Assembly: GCA_018821305.1 (NCBI GenBank)
Contig: JAHJMN010000146.1
Span: 21,250-85,249, forward strand
Length of the DNA stretch: 64,000 nucleotides
Direction: 5' to 3'
Origin: Myxococcota bacterium
Lineage (GTDB): Bacteria > Myxococcota_A > Polyangia > HGW-17
The notes below the pieces were generated by a model. It did no database searches, was not told where the DNA came from, and saw only the letters and a list, made by a program, of their open reading frames with translations. Below, one piece after another: positions 34,769-43,842 of the stretch. Position numbers and translations under genes: made by a program. The stretch's first letter is position 1. Each line of letters starts with the position of its first letter.

Positions 34769-37087
34769 ATGAAGCCTTCTTCAGAATTCCGAAAAAATCT
34801 ATGTGATTTCCTGATGGGACAAGGGAATGTAAGGTTTCCCGATATTCCTGATAATATTGGTACCCAGTCCGAAAATGCCAAATTGTGGTTGAAATCTGTT
34901 TGCGAAGGTGTCTCGGAACATACAAAAATCCAAGCGGCTCGTGGTATTCGATTGATTGATAAAGGTGAATTGATTATTCGAAATGTTGACAAGGCAGCAG
35001 AGGATGATCGAGTTGAAAAACACAGTGATATACACCCGCTTCTTTCTTCGATAACACTTTTAAAAGGGTGTGGTCCTCAGACGGCAGAAAAATTCTCTAA
35101 TGCTGGAATATTCACCATCTATGATTTGCTTTCCTGTCACCCTGTGGAATATCGGGACTTGCGCAAAGTATTGAAAATAAATGAGATTCAGGAAGGCGTT
35201 TTCTGCTGTTTATGTGTTACGGTCACTAAGCGCTCCATGTTTTCAGGCAAGCTATTCGCTGATGCCAGCGATGAAACCGGTGTAATCAAACTTAACTGGT
35301 TCAGAACATGGCCGGCCCTTGCAAAGCAGGTAATTCCAGGACAAACCATATATATTTCTGGAAGGTGTACTGTTCGCGGTACCTTCAAGACTTTTTCCCA
35401 TCCGGATGTAAGCATTGAACGACCCCATTACTTTTTTATTCGCTACAGTGGTGAAACAACAGGAAATCTAATTAAAAGATTTGTTTCTCAAGCTATTGAA
35501 TTTGCATCAAATTCTCAAGCGGAAACACTGCCAGATTATATTCTTAAAGAACGCTCTCTCTGGGCTGTTGCAGATTCACTGAAATATATTCATAATCCAC
35601 CTGAAGATATTTCGTTGGATGATATAAGGCAACTTGCTAGGGGGTATCACAGCTCCCAGAAGCGTTTTGCCTACGAGGAATTGCTTCAGATTCAATTGAC
35701 AATGTTATCAAGGAAAAAGGCTGTTACAGAAGTTGAAGGTCCCGTCATAAACACTGGTTCTGTACATAGTTTTTTAAACCTTTTACCCTTCAAACTGACA
35801 AATGGGCAAAATAAAGCACTTTTGGAAATTCTGAAAGATATCTCTTCGGGGAAAATAATGAACAGGCTCCTTCAGGGGGATGTGGGTAGCGGGAAGACTG
35901 CCGTTGCCATTGGTGCATGCATCGTTACAGCACTTTCAGGTTATCAGGCTGCTTTCATGGTACCCACAACCATCCTTGCAACTCAACAAATGGATACTTT
36001 TACCCGTATAGCTGAACAATTGAATTTGAAATGTGCAATACTCACAGGAGACACTCCTTCTCCCGTTCGTAAATCAATTCTTGCAATGCTTGAAGGGGGC
36101 GCAATTGATATACTGATAGGGACTCATTCCTTGATTCAGCAAAATGTGCTTTTTCAGGACCTTGCTCTTGCTGTAATTGATGAGCAGCATAGATTTGGAG
36201 TATCACAACGGGCCACATTGAGGACTAAAAGCGGATTTGGAAATTGTCATCTTCTTGTTATGACTGCTACTCCGATTCCCAGAAGTCTCGCTCTTACTGC
36301 TTATGGTGATTTGGAAATAAGCATCATTGATGAACTTCCACCCGGCCGCAATCCCGTGGAAACTGTTGTAATTAAAACGAAAAAAGAAAAGAAACAATTA
36401 GTTAATAAATTGAATGATTATCTCTCAAAAGGTGAGAAGATATTTATAGTTGTACCATTGATTGATACGGGAGAAGAAAAAGACCGGCCCGACATACACA
36501 TCATCCACCGTTTTTTTTCAGAAAATCTTCCGGAAGCAAGATCAGCTCTTCTTCATGGAAGGATGTCAAATCACGAAAAAAATGAAACTATACAGAATTT
36601 TCGTGATGGCTTGCTGAATATGGTTGTTGCTACAACAGTGATCGAAGTTGGAATGGATATACCAGACGCATCGATTATTGTAATTATTGAAAGTGATCGA
36701 TTTGGACTTGCTCAACTTCATCAATTACGTGGAAGAGTAGGTCGAAAATCTGGAAGTGAAGCATTCTGTTACCTGCTTGTCTCCGAAAAACCCACGGCAG
36801 ATGGTTTAGAGCGACTGGAAATAATGAAAACCTGTTCAAATGGATTTGAACTCAGCGAAGAAGATCTTAGAATGCGTGGCGCTGGAGACATTCTGGGAAC
36901 AAAACAATCGGGAATAATGGCCCTGAAATTTGGCAGCCTTATTCATCATAGAGAAATTCTGGAGTTGGCTCGTGAAGATGCCCAGAAAATCCTGACCAGA
37001 GACCCTCAACTTCAGAGTCAGCCTTTTTTAAGGCAGAAGACAATAGATTTGTCACTGCGAGAAATATTTGGAGCCGAAAGTGGCTAA
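34769..37087 (+). CDS. recG: ATP-dependent DNA helicase RecG
   Basis: RecG remodels stalled forks and Holliday junctions. The product is 772 residues, with about 80-100 extra N-terminal residues relative to the E. coli protein, a form common in delta-group bacteria. After a wedge/OB region (CCLCVTVTKRSMFSGKLFADASDE) come helicase motifs: Walker A QGDVGSGKTAVA, TGDTPS, DEQHRFGVSQR, TATPIPRSLALT, motif V-type TTVIEVGMDIPDASIIVI and motif VI LHQLRGRVGRK. The C-terminus is intact (DLRMRGAGDILGTKQSG). The start has no obvious ribosome site; a later start is possible. Confidence 0.96.
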   Translation: MKPSSEFRKNLCDFLMGQGNVRFPDIPDNIGTQSENAKLWLKSVCEGVSEHTKIQAARGIRLIDKGELIIRNVDKAAEDDRVEKHSDIHPLLSSITLLKGCGPQTAEKFSNAGIFTIYDLLSCHPVEYRDLRKVLKINEIQEGVFCCLCVTVTKRSMFSGKLFADASDETGVIKLNWFRTWPALAKQVIPGQTIYISGRCTVRGTFKTFSHPDVSIERPHYFFIRYSGETTGNLIKRFVSQAIEFASNSQAETLPDYILKERSLWAVADSLKYIHNPPEDISLDDIRQLARGYHSSQKRFAYEELLQIQLTMLSRKKAVTEVEGPVINTGSVHSFLNLLPFKLTNGQNKALLEILKDISSGKIMNRLLQGDVGSGKTAVAIGACIVTALSGYQAAFMVPTTILATQQMDTFTRIAEQLNLKCAILTGDTPSPVRKSILAMLEGGAIDILIGTHSLIQQNVLFQDLALAVIDEQHRFGVSQRATLRTKSGFGNCHLLVMTATPIPRSLALTAYGDLEISIIDELPPGRNPVETVVIKTKKEKKQLVNKLNDYLSKGEKIFIVVPLIDTGEEKDRPDIHIIHRFFSENLPEARSALLHGRMSNHEKNETIQNFRDGLLNMVVATTVIEVGMDIPDASIIVIIESDRFGLAQLHQLRGRVGRKSGSEAFCYLLVSEKPTADGLERLEIMKTCSNGFELSEEDLRMRGAGDILGTKQSGIMALKFGSLIHHREILELAREDAQKILTRDPQLQSQPFLRQKTIDLSLREIFGAESG

Positions 37088-37149
37088 GGTGGGTGGTGGG
37101 GTAATCACATCAGCCCCAATGACAACACCCCTGTATTCCTATACGACGC

Positions 37150-37318
37150 TTAATCCGCGGATCTCCGGTGCCCTGATTTCTTAACAGGGGAGTCAGGAAG
37201 TCAGGAAAACAGGATCAGGCTCAGGTCATAAACATTCAATATCAAAGCATAATTACAAATGGCAGGATGAAAACAAGTACTTTTCCCGTTTCGATCCTTT
37301 TATTCCGAGAGCGGTCTA
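37150..37318. repeat. Family B repeat (partial copy)
   Basis: From the AACAGGGGAGTCAGGAAGTCAGGAAAACAGG stretch to the terminus CGATCCTTTTATTCCGAGAGCGGTCTA this matches the right two thirds of the full family B copy directly downstream, but the left end is lost. The two share the TCTAGA junction. Confidence 0.7.
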
Positions 37319-37560
37319 GACCGCTTCCTGATTAATACGATTGTGACTCGTTTAAAAAAAATGCTTCAGGAAAGACCCCTGTTTTCCTGTTCCTGCTACT
37401 GATTTCCTGGTTACCTGAAATATTTTAACAGGGACTCAGGAAGTCAGGAAAACAGCGACAGGCTCAGGTCATAAACATCCAATATCAATGTAAAATTACA
37501 AAGACTGGAAGAATATATTCACTGTTCTACTCTCGATCCTTTTATTCCGAGAGCGGTCTA
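37317..37560. repeat. Family B repeat, near-complete 240-bp element with inverted ends and TA boundaries
   Basis: The left end TAGACCGCTTCCTGATTAATACG is mirrored by CCGAGAGCGGTCTA on the right. Between lie AGGAAATCAGTAGCAGGAAC-type sequence (here on the opposite strand) and the TCAGGTCATAAACATCCAATATCAATGT block. Bounds at TA recall IS630/Tc1-mariner-derived MITEs. It follows a partial copy in tandem. Confidence 0.75.
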
Positions 37561-37643
37561 GCAATATTTACAGCACCTTGCGGTTACTGTCTTGAATAAT
37601 AAACTGACGAAAAATTTGATTTCTTGTATTTCAGGACAGTAAC
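37561..37643. repeat. Truncated family A repeat (subtype A2 right half)
   Basis: CAGCACCTTGCGGTTACTGTC, GACGAAAAATTTGAT and the terminus GTATTTCAGGACAGTAAC match the right half of the 41480-41620 element. The inner 61 bases (37583-37643) are themselves bounded by inverted GTTACTGTC ends. The left half was probably lost where it joins the family B copy. Confidence 0.65.
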
Positions 37644-37781
37644 TGATTAAAGAACATGAACAAATTTCAGGATGTGACCAATTTATTAATGAGATTTATG
37701 AATTACCATGGTAAAATAACTTTCGCATTGGTGAAACCTGTAATATCCAGTCATTACAGTAGTTTTCTTTAGAGGTTGATT

Positions 37782-39674
37782 TTGCTGAACAAAATCGGTA
37801 AGTACGAACTTATTGAAGAAGTTGGACGGGGTGGAATGGCCGTTGTCTACAGGGCAAAGGATTCCATTTTAGGGAGGCAGGTTGCACTTAAACTTCTTCA
37901 TCCGTATCTTGCAGAAGACCATCAGGCAAAAATCCGACTCGAGAGTGAGGCGAGGGCAGTAGCCAGTCTTCATCATCCCTTAATTCCTGAAGTCTATGAT
38001 TTTTCAGGACATGACTCTGAGCATGCTTATATTGTAACAGAGTATGTTGATGGTGTTACGCTCGCAAAATTTCTAAAACAAAACGCTTTTGATTTGCCAG
38101 AATGTGCTCTGGTTGTTTTTCATCGTATTGTCACCGCTCTTGATCATGCACATAAAACTGGGATTGTTCACCGGGATCTGAAACCTGAAAATATAATGAT
38201 AACGGGTGATGGCGAAATCAGACTTATGGATTTTGGAATCAGCAGAGTCGTCGAAAACCCGGGAATCACTTCCACCGGGCAGATCCTTGGTTCTCCAGCC
38301 TACATGGCTCCAGAAATTGTTCGAGGACAGATAGCAGATGAAAAATCTGATATTTTTGCATGCGGAATACTCATTTATCAGATGACAACCGGTTGTCTAC
38401 CGTTCACTGGAACAAATCCCCATGCGGTGCTCGTTAAAATTGCAGAAACAGAATATGAGGATCCAGAAGTTAAGAAACCGGAAATAGGTACCCGTGTTTC
38501 TCGTTTTATACGACGACTCCTTTCAAAAAATCCCGAAGATCGACCTCAGAATACATCAATACTCCTGAAAGAAACAGAGGCATTACTTGCAGATTCAAAC
38601 ATAAATAGTAATGAAATCATTGATTTAAGTCGAAAAGTTATTACCCGTGGAACTGAATGTGAAAAGAAACTTAAACCACGAGTTATTAATTCACTGATAA
38701 AATTGACTCGTACTGAAGGAAACTCTGCTCTTGCACACCAGACAATAAACCGCCTGCTATGTATCGCACCAGACAACAGTGAGGTAAAACTCCTCTGGGA
38801 AAATATTTACGCTGATGATAACAGGTTTAAATTCAAACCTGCAATTGTTATCTCAAGCTTGATTACAATTACAGTGTTGATAATTGCTATTTTTATTTTT
38901 CTTAATCGTAACCGAACAAAACCGGATTTGTTCAGATTCAGTTTATACTATCCTGATACTCAGGTGCTCTTTGTACCTCAGGATAAAGATCTCATATCTA
39001 CGGATATTGCCGATCCCGATGCTGATACAAGTTACAGTTATGTTCCGATTCTCGTAAATGACGCAACACAGCTTGCTGTAAATAGCATGGTCCCGATGGA
39101 TAAAAAAAACAACGGTCATAAACCTCCGGTTGATATGAAACAACCGGTTTTTGTTAAGAATGGAACACCGGTCATGCCGGCGGATCCTATGATGGAGTCT
39201 GCTCTAGAACGAGAATTTACGATTTTTCCTTTTCCTCAGGGTAAAGTTAAAGTTTATCTTGACAATAAATTCCTGGGGTTCTGGGGTCCATCACCGGGTA
39301 TTTCTTCTGTCCGCATTGGTAATGGAAAACATGCGGTAAAGTTGACCCACCCTCTTTGTTATTCTAAGACTATTACAATTCCTGAAAACATGAAGTCTGG
39401 AAGGATAAATGTCAGGTTGAACTGGAAACCAGCACGTCTAATCGTTGAAGCTCCAGAAGGCAGTGTTGTTGCAGTAAAAACACTTGAAGGCAACCTGAAG
39501 ACTCTACCAGGCATTCCTGGCGCTCCCATTGAAGTAGTTTTTCCCCAATTCTGGGATAAATCCAATATCAGGGTAAAAGTAATTGTTGCTTCAGGTAAAT
39601 TCCGAACCAAGGAGAAAAATATTACCCTTATGGCCGGTAGACTCATGAAAATGCCTTTCGAATCATTTGATTAA
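37782..39674 (+). CDS. Transmembrane Ser/Thr protein kinase with PEGA-like domain
   Basis: The start is taken as the TTG after AGAGG giving MLNKIGKYELIEEVG, two codons after the track start; 630 residues result. The Hanks kinase domain (about 6-265) is complete: GRGGMAVVYRAKD loop, ALKLL lysine, VHRDLKPENIM catalytic loop, DFGISR, MAPEIVRGQ. A membrane helix (AIVISSLITITVLIIAIFIF, about 352-371) separates it from an extracytoplasmic region whose end has PEGA-like repeats (GKVKVYLDNKFLGFWGPS and ARLIVEAPEGSVVAV). It probably senses an envelope cue and phosphorylates cytosolic targets such as the nearby FHA protein. Confidence 0.93.
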   Translation: MLNKIGKYELIEEVGRGGMAVVYRAKDSILGRQVALKLLHPYLAEDHQAKIRLESEARAVASLHHPLIPEVYDFSGHDSEHAYIVTEYVDGVTLAKFLKQNAFDLPECALVVFHRIVTALDHAHKTGIVHRDLKPENIMITGDGEIRLMDFGISRVVENPGITSTGQILGSPAYMAPEIVRGQIADEKSDIFACGILIYQMTTGCLPFTGTNPHAVLVKIAETEYEDPEVKKPEIGTRVSRFIRRLLSKNPEDRPQNTSILLKETEALLADSNINSNEIIDLSRKVITRGTECEKKLKPRVINSLIKLTRTEGNSALAHQTINRLLCIAPDNSEVKLLWENIYADDNRFKFKPAIVISSLITITVLIIAIFIFLNRNRTKPDLFRFSLYYPDTQVLFVPQDKDLISTDIADPDADTSYSYVPILVNDATQLAVNSMVPMDKKNNGHKPPVDMKQPVFVKNGTPVMPADPMMESALEREFTIFPFPQGKVKVYLDNKFLGFWGPSPGISSVRIGNGKHAVKLTHPLCYSKTITIPENMKSGRINVRLNWKPARLIVEAPEGSVVAVKTLEGNLKTLPGIPGAPIEVVFPQFWDKSNIRVKVIVASGKFRTKEKNITLMAGRLMKMPFESFD

Positions 39675-39694
39675 AATGGCATTTATATCCTGTT

Positions 39695-39781
39695 TCAAAC
39701 CTGTTTTTTTAGATTAACAGTCGCATATAGGAGAGCAGCACTTATTGCCATTATTATAATATTTCCAAAAATTGCCACCAT
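39695..39781 (-). CDS. Candidate 28-residue membrane microprotein
   Basis: A perfect AGGAGG lies five bases before an ATG that opens a 28-codon frame (MVAIFGNIIIMAISAALLYA plus a short TVNLKKQV tail, then TGA). It is too short for the ORF track. The composition is that of a single membrane helix with a cationic end, like known bacterial small membrane proteins or type I toxins. It sits downstream of comM on the same strand, about 105 bases past the comM stop, and convergent to the kinase gene. The strong ribosome site is the main support; translation is unproven. Confidence 0.5.
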   Translation of the reverse strand: MVAIFGNIIIMAISAALLYATVNLKKQV

Positions 39782-39885
39782 AGGAAACCTCCTGTGTGTA
39801 GGAACAAGTACCTACAAAACCTACATTAAACCACCATTAGTCACACGTCAATCTTTTCTTTAAAAAAAATTGTAAATAATTGATA

Positions 39886-41433
39886 TTATGCATAGAAACC
39901 GTTGTATGCTTTTGGAAGAGGCTTTGTATCGGCAGTACGCAATTTTGATGCTTCCTTTATATGTGCCATTGTAATATGACTGGATCCTTCAAGATCAGCT
40001 ATTGTTCTTGCAATCTTAAGGATTTTATCCACGCTTCGCACTGAAAGACTGTTTCGCTCAACGGTTTTCTCCAGCCATAACTCCGATTGAAAGTCAATAT
40101 TGCAGTATTGGCGGATCATTCGACTATTCATTCTGGAATTGTTTTTTTCAACTTCGTCCTTGTATCTATTTTGCTGAATCTCCCATGCTTTTATTACTCT
40201 GTGTCTGATATCACTACTATTTTCACCAGCACTAGAACTGCTTCTTATTTCGGCATAAGTAAGACCTGGAACTTCTATCTGAATATCAATGCGATCAATC
40301 AGGGGGCCTGAAAGACGATTTCGGTAAATTTCAACTGTTCTATTTGTACAGATGCATTCTTTTCTGGGATCACCATAATGCCCGCAGGGACATGGATTCA
40401 TAGCTGCAATCAATTGGAAGTTACAAGGAAATGAAATACTACCCCGTGCTCTTGTGATCGTTACAATGCCATTTTCGAGAGGCTGACGAAGAGTTTCCAG
40501 AGTTTGTCTCGAAAACTCGAGCAGTTCGTCGAGGAATAAAATTCCATTGTGAGCAAGACTGATTTCCCCAGGTCTTGGCCCTGGTCCTCCACCAACGAGT
40601 CCTGCACTTGTAATAGTATGATGAGGATTCCTGCAAGGCCTGGAATATATAAGATTATTGCCCTTTAAAATGCCTGCAACAGAATAGATCTTTGTACATT
40701 CAATTGCCTGCTGGTTATCCATCGGTGGAAGAATTCCTGGTAATCTGCGGGCAAGCATACTTTTCCCACTTCCAGGTGGTCCTATCATCAAAAGATTATG
40801 ACCTCCGGCGGCAGCTATTTCCATTGCCCTTATGGCAGGATTCTGACCACGGATATCACAGAAATCCGGAATGTCATTTGAATGAAAAGTCGGCTCATCT
40901 CTGTAAGTGTTTTCCCATTCTCGTTCACCGGTTAGACATTGCATCACTTGAATGAGAGAATCAGCAATACAAACTTCAATTCCACTAATAAGTGCCGCTT
41001 CACTACCATTTTCTCTCGGTACAACAATCCGATTGTATCCTTTTCTTGCGGCCATATCTGTTATGGATAGAACGCCGTGAACTGGCCTGACAGTGCCGTC
41101 AAGGCTCAATTCACCGATGAAAAGGGTTCCACTAAAAATATCAGTTTTAAATGAACCATCAACTGCGATGACACCAAGAGCGATTGGTAGATCAAAAGCG
41201 GTAGTATCTTTTCGGATTTCAGCTGGCGCGAGGTTTACGGTAATTTTCTTGCTTTTCAAAATAAATCCTGAGTTTTCTACAGCTGTCTTTATTCTTACTT
41301 TTCCTTCAGTTACTGCCGTGGATGCCATTCCTACAAGATGAAAACCGGGCAGTCCTACCCTTGAATCAACTTCAACAATAATTTCAAAAGCATCAATTCC
41401 AATGACATCTCCTGTATGTACTTCTGTAAGCAT
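39886..41433 (-). CDS. comM: YifB/ComM family magnesium chelatase-like AAA+ protein
   Basis: ComM is a hexameric helicase that promotes branch migration during natural transformation; homologues are also widespread in non-competent bacteria. The 515 residues hold the Lon-like N-terminal domain (VDSRVGLPGFHLVGMA and KITVNLAPAEIRKDTTAFDLPIALG), Walker A GPPGSGKSMLARRLPGILP, Walker B ILFLDELLEFSR, and the family zinc-like segment NPCPCGHYGDPRKECIC, ending with a normal C-terminal domain. The TfoX-N protein at 15.3 kb is the only other competence-related hint. An adjacent family A element lies upstream. Confidence 0.95.
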   Translation of the reverse strand: MLTEVHTGDVIGIDAFEIIVEVDSRVGLPGFHLVGMASTAVTEGKVRIKTAVENSGFILKSKKITVNLAPAEIRKDTTAFDLPIALGVIAVDGSFKTDIFSGTLFIGELSLDGTVRPVHGVLSITDMAARKGYNRIVVPRENGSEAALISGIEVCIADSLIQVMQCLTGEREWENTYRDEPTFHSNDIPDFCDIRGQNPAIRAMEIAAAGGHNLLMIGPPGSGKSMLARRLPGILPPMDNQQAIECTKIYSVAGILKGNNLIYSRPCRNPHHTITSAGLVGGGPGPRPGEISLAHNGILFLDELLEFSRQTLETLRQPLENGIVTITRARGSISFPCNFQLIAAMNPCPCGHYGDPRKECICTNRTVEIYRNRLSGPLIDRIDIQIEVPGLTYAEIRSSSSAGENSSDIRHRVIKAWEIQQNRYKDEVEKNNSRMNSRMIRQYCNIDFQSELWLEKTVERNSLSVRSVDKILKIARTIADLEGSSHITMAHIKEASKLRTADTKPLPKAYNGFYA

Positions 41434-41479
41434 TTCTTATCCTTCCTGACCCTTTGAACAGGTAGGTCGATATGAATTC

Positions 41480-41620
41480 GTTCGTGTCCGGAAATTCGCT
41501 TCGCGAAGAATTTTATTAAAAATTCTATCCGGCCACTATAATAAATTCAACACCTTGCGGTTACTGTCCTGAGCAAAAATCGGGCGAAAAATTTGAATTT
41601 CGGTATTTCAGGACAGTAAC
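41480..41620. mobile_element. Family A element, subtype A2, 141 bp, flanked by 6-bp direct repeats GAATTC
   Basis: GAATTC at 41474-41479 and again at 41621-41626 flank an element with ends GTTCGTGTCCGGAAATTCG and GGTATTTCAGGACAGTAAC, inverted with a few mismatches. The identical hexamers are the expected target-site duplication. The element has no coding capacity. The rest of the gap to the Kce gene (41627-41961) is AT-rich with nothing recognisable. Confidence 0.75.
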
Positions 41621-41961
41621 GAATTCAAGTTACTGACGGTGTGTAATCACTTTTTATGCCATTCTTTTGCTATTGTATTTTGTATACGGTTTCAATTTGC
41701 AATTAAGACGAGTTTTAATATAAATTCTGTTGTAATAGTTGTATAAAAACAATATCTTGAAGTTTATGATCTTAAAATGATCTTTATGGAAAATTAAAAA
41801 TCTTTATTTTTAAATGGTTGCCAAACAATACTTCTTTTTTAAAAGTTCCCATGAACTTACATCGATATTTAGACAATACCGTCCGCATATGGTCTTTTTT
41901 TTTTCAAGTTTTAATGATACATTCCCACCGTATTTTTATTGTTTTAACAGGAGTTGAAAAT

Positions 41962-42783
41962 ATGGAAAAACTTATTATTACCGCAGCAATAACCGGCGCA
42001 GAAACTACTCGGGAACAACAAAGTGCTCTTCCGGTAACCCCACTGGAAGTAGCAAAAGCAGTGTCAGACTGTGAGAAAGCTGGAGCTTCCATCATTCATC
42101 TCCACGCAAGGGATGATGATGCAAATCCAACAGCGAGTATAGAGCGCTTTGGTGAGTATTTGCATGAAATTCGCAAAGTAAGCAATATTGTAGTCGAATT
42201 CACCACTGGCGGCGCTATTGGAATGACTGATGATGAAAGACTTGGGCCGACTTCAATGAAGCCTGAAATGGCTTCTCTGGATTGTGGCAGTGTGAACTTT
42301 GCCGATGAAATTCTTCCAAATTCGCTACCCTCAATGAGGACATTTGCAAAAACAATGATGGAATACGGTGTGAAACCTACGTTTGAATGTTTTGACGTGG
42401 GTCATGTTTATAATGCAAATATGCTCATAAAAGAGGGACTTGTTAAACCACCATTCCATTTTACATTTGTTTTAGGAGTACCAGGCGCCATGCCTGCGAC
42501 AGTTGAGGCCCTTCTCATGATGAAATCCGCTCTACCGCAGGAAGATCTTGAATGGACAGGAATTGGTATAGGGGGACGGGGAAGTGTTCTTATTCCTCCC
42601 GTAAGCGCCCTTATGGGTGGACATGCCCGCGTTGGGTTTGAAGATAACATTTATTATCGTAAAGGTGAGATTGCTGTATCAAACGCTCAACTTGTCGAAC
42701 GTATACGATTATTGGCTGAGATGTTTGGGAGAAAGTTAGCGACTCCGGATGATGTACGTAAACGTTTCAATCTCTCAAAGTGA
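41962..42783 (+). CDS. 3-keto-5-aminohexanoate cleavage enzyme (Kce) / BKACE family
   Basis: BKACE enzymes condense a beta-keto acid with acetyl-CoA and cleave it to acetoacetate plus a new CoA ester; Kce does this in lysine fermentation. The ATG after AGGAGTTGAAAAT gives 273 residues, a normal size; the track start adds 48 unlikely residues. Zinc ligands are visible in IIHLHARD near residue 45, the Glu in ARVGFEDNIYY near residue 228 is conserved, and the N-terminus LIITAAITGAETTREQQ fits. The following SDR gene is nine bases away. Since the other lysine genes (kamA, kdd) are absent here, the true substrate is open. Confidence 0.9.
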   Translation: MEKLIITAAITGAETTREQQSALPVTPLEVAKAVSDCEKAGASIIHLHARDDDANPTASIERFGEYLHEIRKVSNIVVEFTTGGAIGMTDDERLGPTSMKPEMASLDCGSVNFADEILPNSLPSMRTFAKTMMEYGVKPTFECFDVGHVYNANMLIKEGLVKPPFHFTFVLGVPGAMPATVEALLMMKSALPQEDLEWTGIGIGGRGSVLIPPVSALMGGHARVGFEDNIYYRKGEIAVSNAQLVERIRLLAEMFGRKLATPDDVRKRFNLSK

Positions 42784-42792
42784 GGTATGAAT

Positions 42793-43839
42793 ATGAAAAT
42801 TCTTGTTACCGGTGGTGCCGGATTTCTAGGTCTTCATCTTGCGAGAAATCTTACGGAAAAAGGACACCAGATAGTACTGCTGGATATCGCTCCATATGAA
42901 AAACATGAGTATCCAGAAGGTGTTGTTTTTATTGATGGAGATGTAAGATCTCACGGGGATATGGAAAAGGCACTGGATGGTTGCAGTGCGTGTATCCATG
43001 GTGCGGCGGCTCTTCCCCTCTGGTCAAAGGACGAAATATATTCAACAAATGTATTTGGTACCAGAATTGTAATTGAAGAATGCATCAAAGCAAACATCAA
43101 TCGTTTTGCCTATGTTTCTTCCACCGCTGTTTATGGAGTTCCTAAAATTCATCCTCTACTGGAATCTTTTCCGATGGTAGGCGTTGGTAGTTATGGTGAA
43201 AGTAAGATCCTGGCTGAGGGAATATGTAACGAATATCGCAAGCGATCTTCGCTGATCATTGGAATTATACGGCCTAAAACATTTATTGGACCATTTCGGC
43301 TTGGAGTATTTCAGATTCTGTTTGACTGGATCAACGGTGGGCACAGGATTCCACTTATTGGAAACGGTCAGAATCGTTACCAATTGCTTGATGTAGGTGA
43401 TCTGGTAAACGCATTTGAACTCATGATAACTACTCCGGATGAAGACGCAGCTGCAGAAACTTACAATGCGGGCGCTGCTTCTTTTGGTACTGTCTCTTCA
43501 GATGTAGGTGAATTGTGTAAACATGCAGGTAGCGGCTCAAAACCACTTCCAACTCCTGCACTTCCAACTATCGCAGCCCTCTCGCTTTTTGAAAAAATGC
43601 ATTTAAGCCCACTATATAAATGGGTCTACGGAACTGCTCACACTGATTCCTTTGTCAGCACTGATAAAATTCAAGAAATGCTCGGTTGGGCTCCGAAGTA
43701 TTCCAATGCCGAGGCACTTATCAGATCTTATGACTGGTATATGGAAAATAAATCAACGATTCCAGAAGGAACAACTGGAGTTACTCACCGCGTAGCGTGG
43801 GATCAGGGCATATTAAAAGTATTTAAGAAGTTTTTATAG
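42793..43839 (+). CDS. NAD-dependent epimerase/dehydratase (extended SDR)
   Basis: The second of two ATGs, seven bases past GAGG, is the better start and gives 348 residues. The Rossmann motif ILVTGGAGFLGLHLA, the acidic residue of LLDIAPYE, the catalytic Ser-Ser of YVSSTAVYG, and the active-site YGESK (Tyr-x3-Lys) are intact, so it is a working extended SDR. The substrate, a nucleotide sugar or a hydroxy acid, is not evident. It is nine bases after the Kce gene, so it may act in the same degradative route or merely share the transcript. Confidence 0.9.
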   Translation: MKILVTGGAGFLGLHLARNLTEKGHQIVLLDIAPYEKHEYPEGVVFIDGDVRSHGDMEKALDGCSACIHGAAALPLWSKDEIYSTNVFGTRIVIEECIKANINRFAYVSSTAVYGVPKIHPLLESFPMVGVGSYGESKILAEGICNEYRKRSSLIIGIIRPKTFIGPFRLGVFQILFDWINGGHRIPLIGNGQNRYQLLDVGDLVNAFELMITTPDEDAAAETYNAGAASFGTVSSDVGELCKHAGSGSKPLPTPALPTIAALSLFEKMHLSPLYKWVYGTAHTDSFVSTDKIQEMLGWAPKYSNAEALIRSYDWYMENKSTIPEGTTGVTHRVAWDQGILKVFKKFL

Positions 43840-43842
43840 AAA

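Noticed and set aside
37088-37781. CRISPR array
   Set aside because: The repeated sequence there comes in 240-bp units with inverted ends and no regular 25-40 base spacing, so it is a MITE-like family and not CRISPR.
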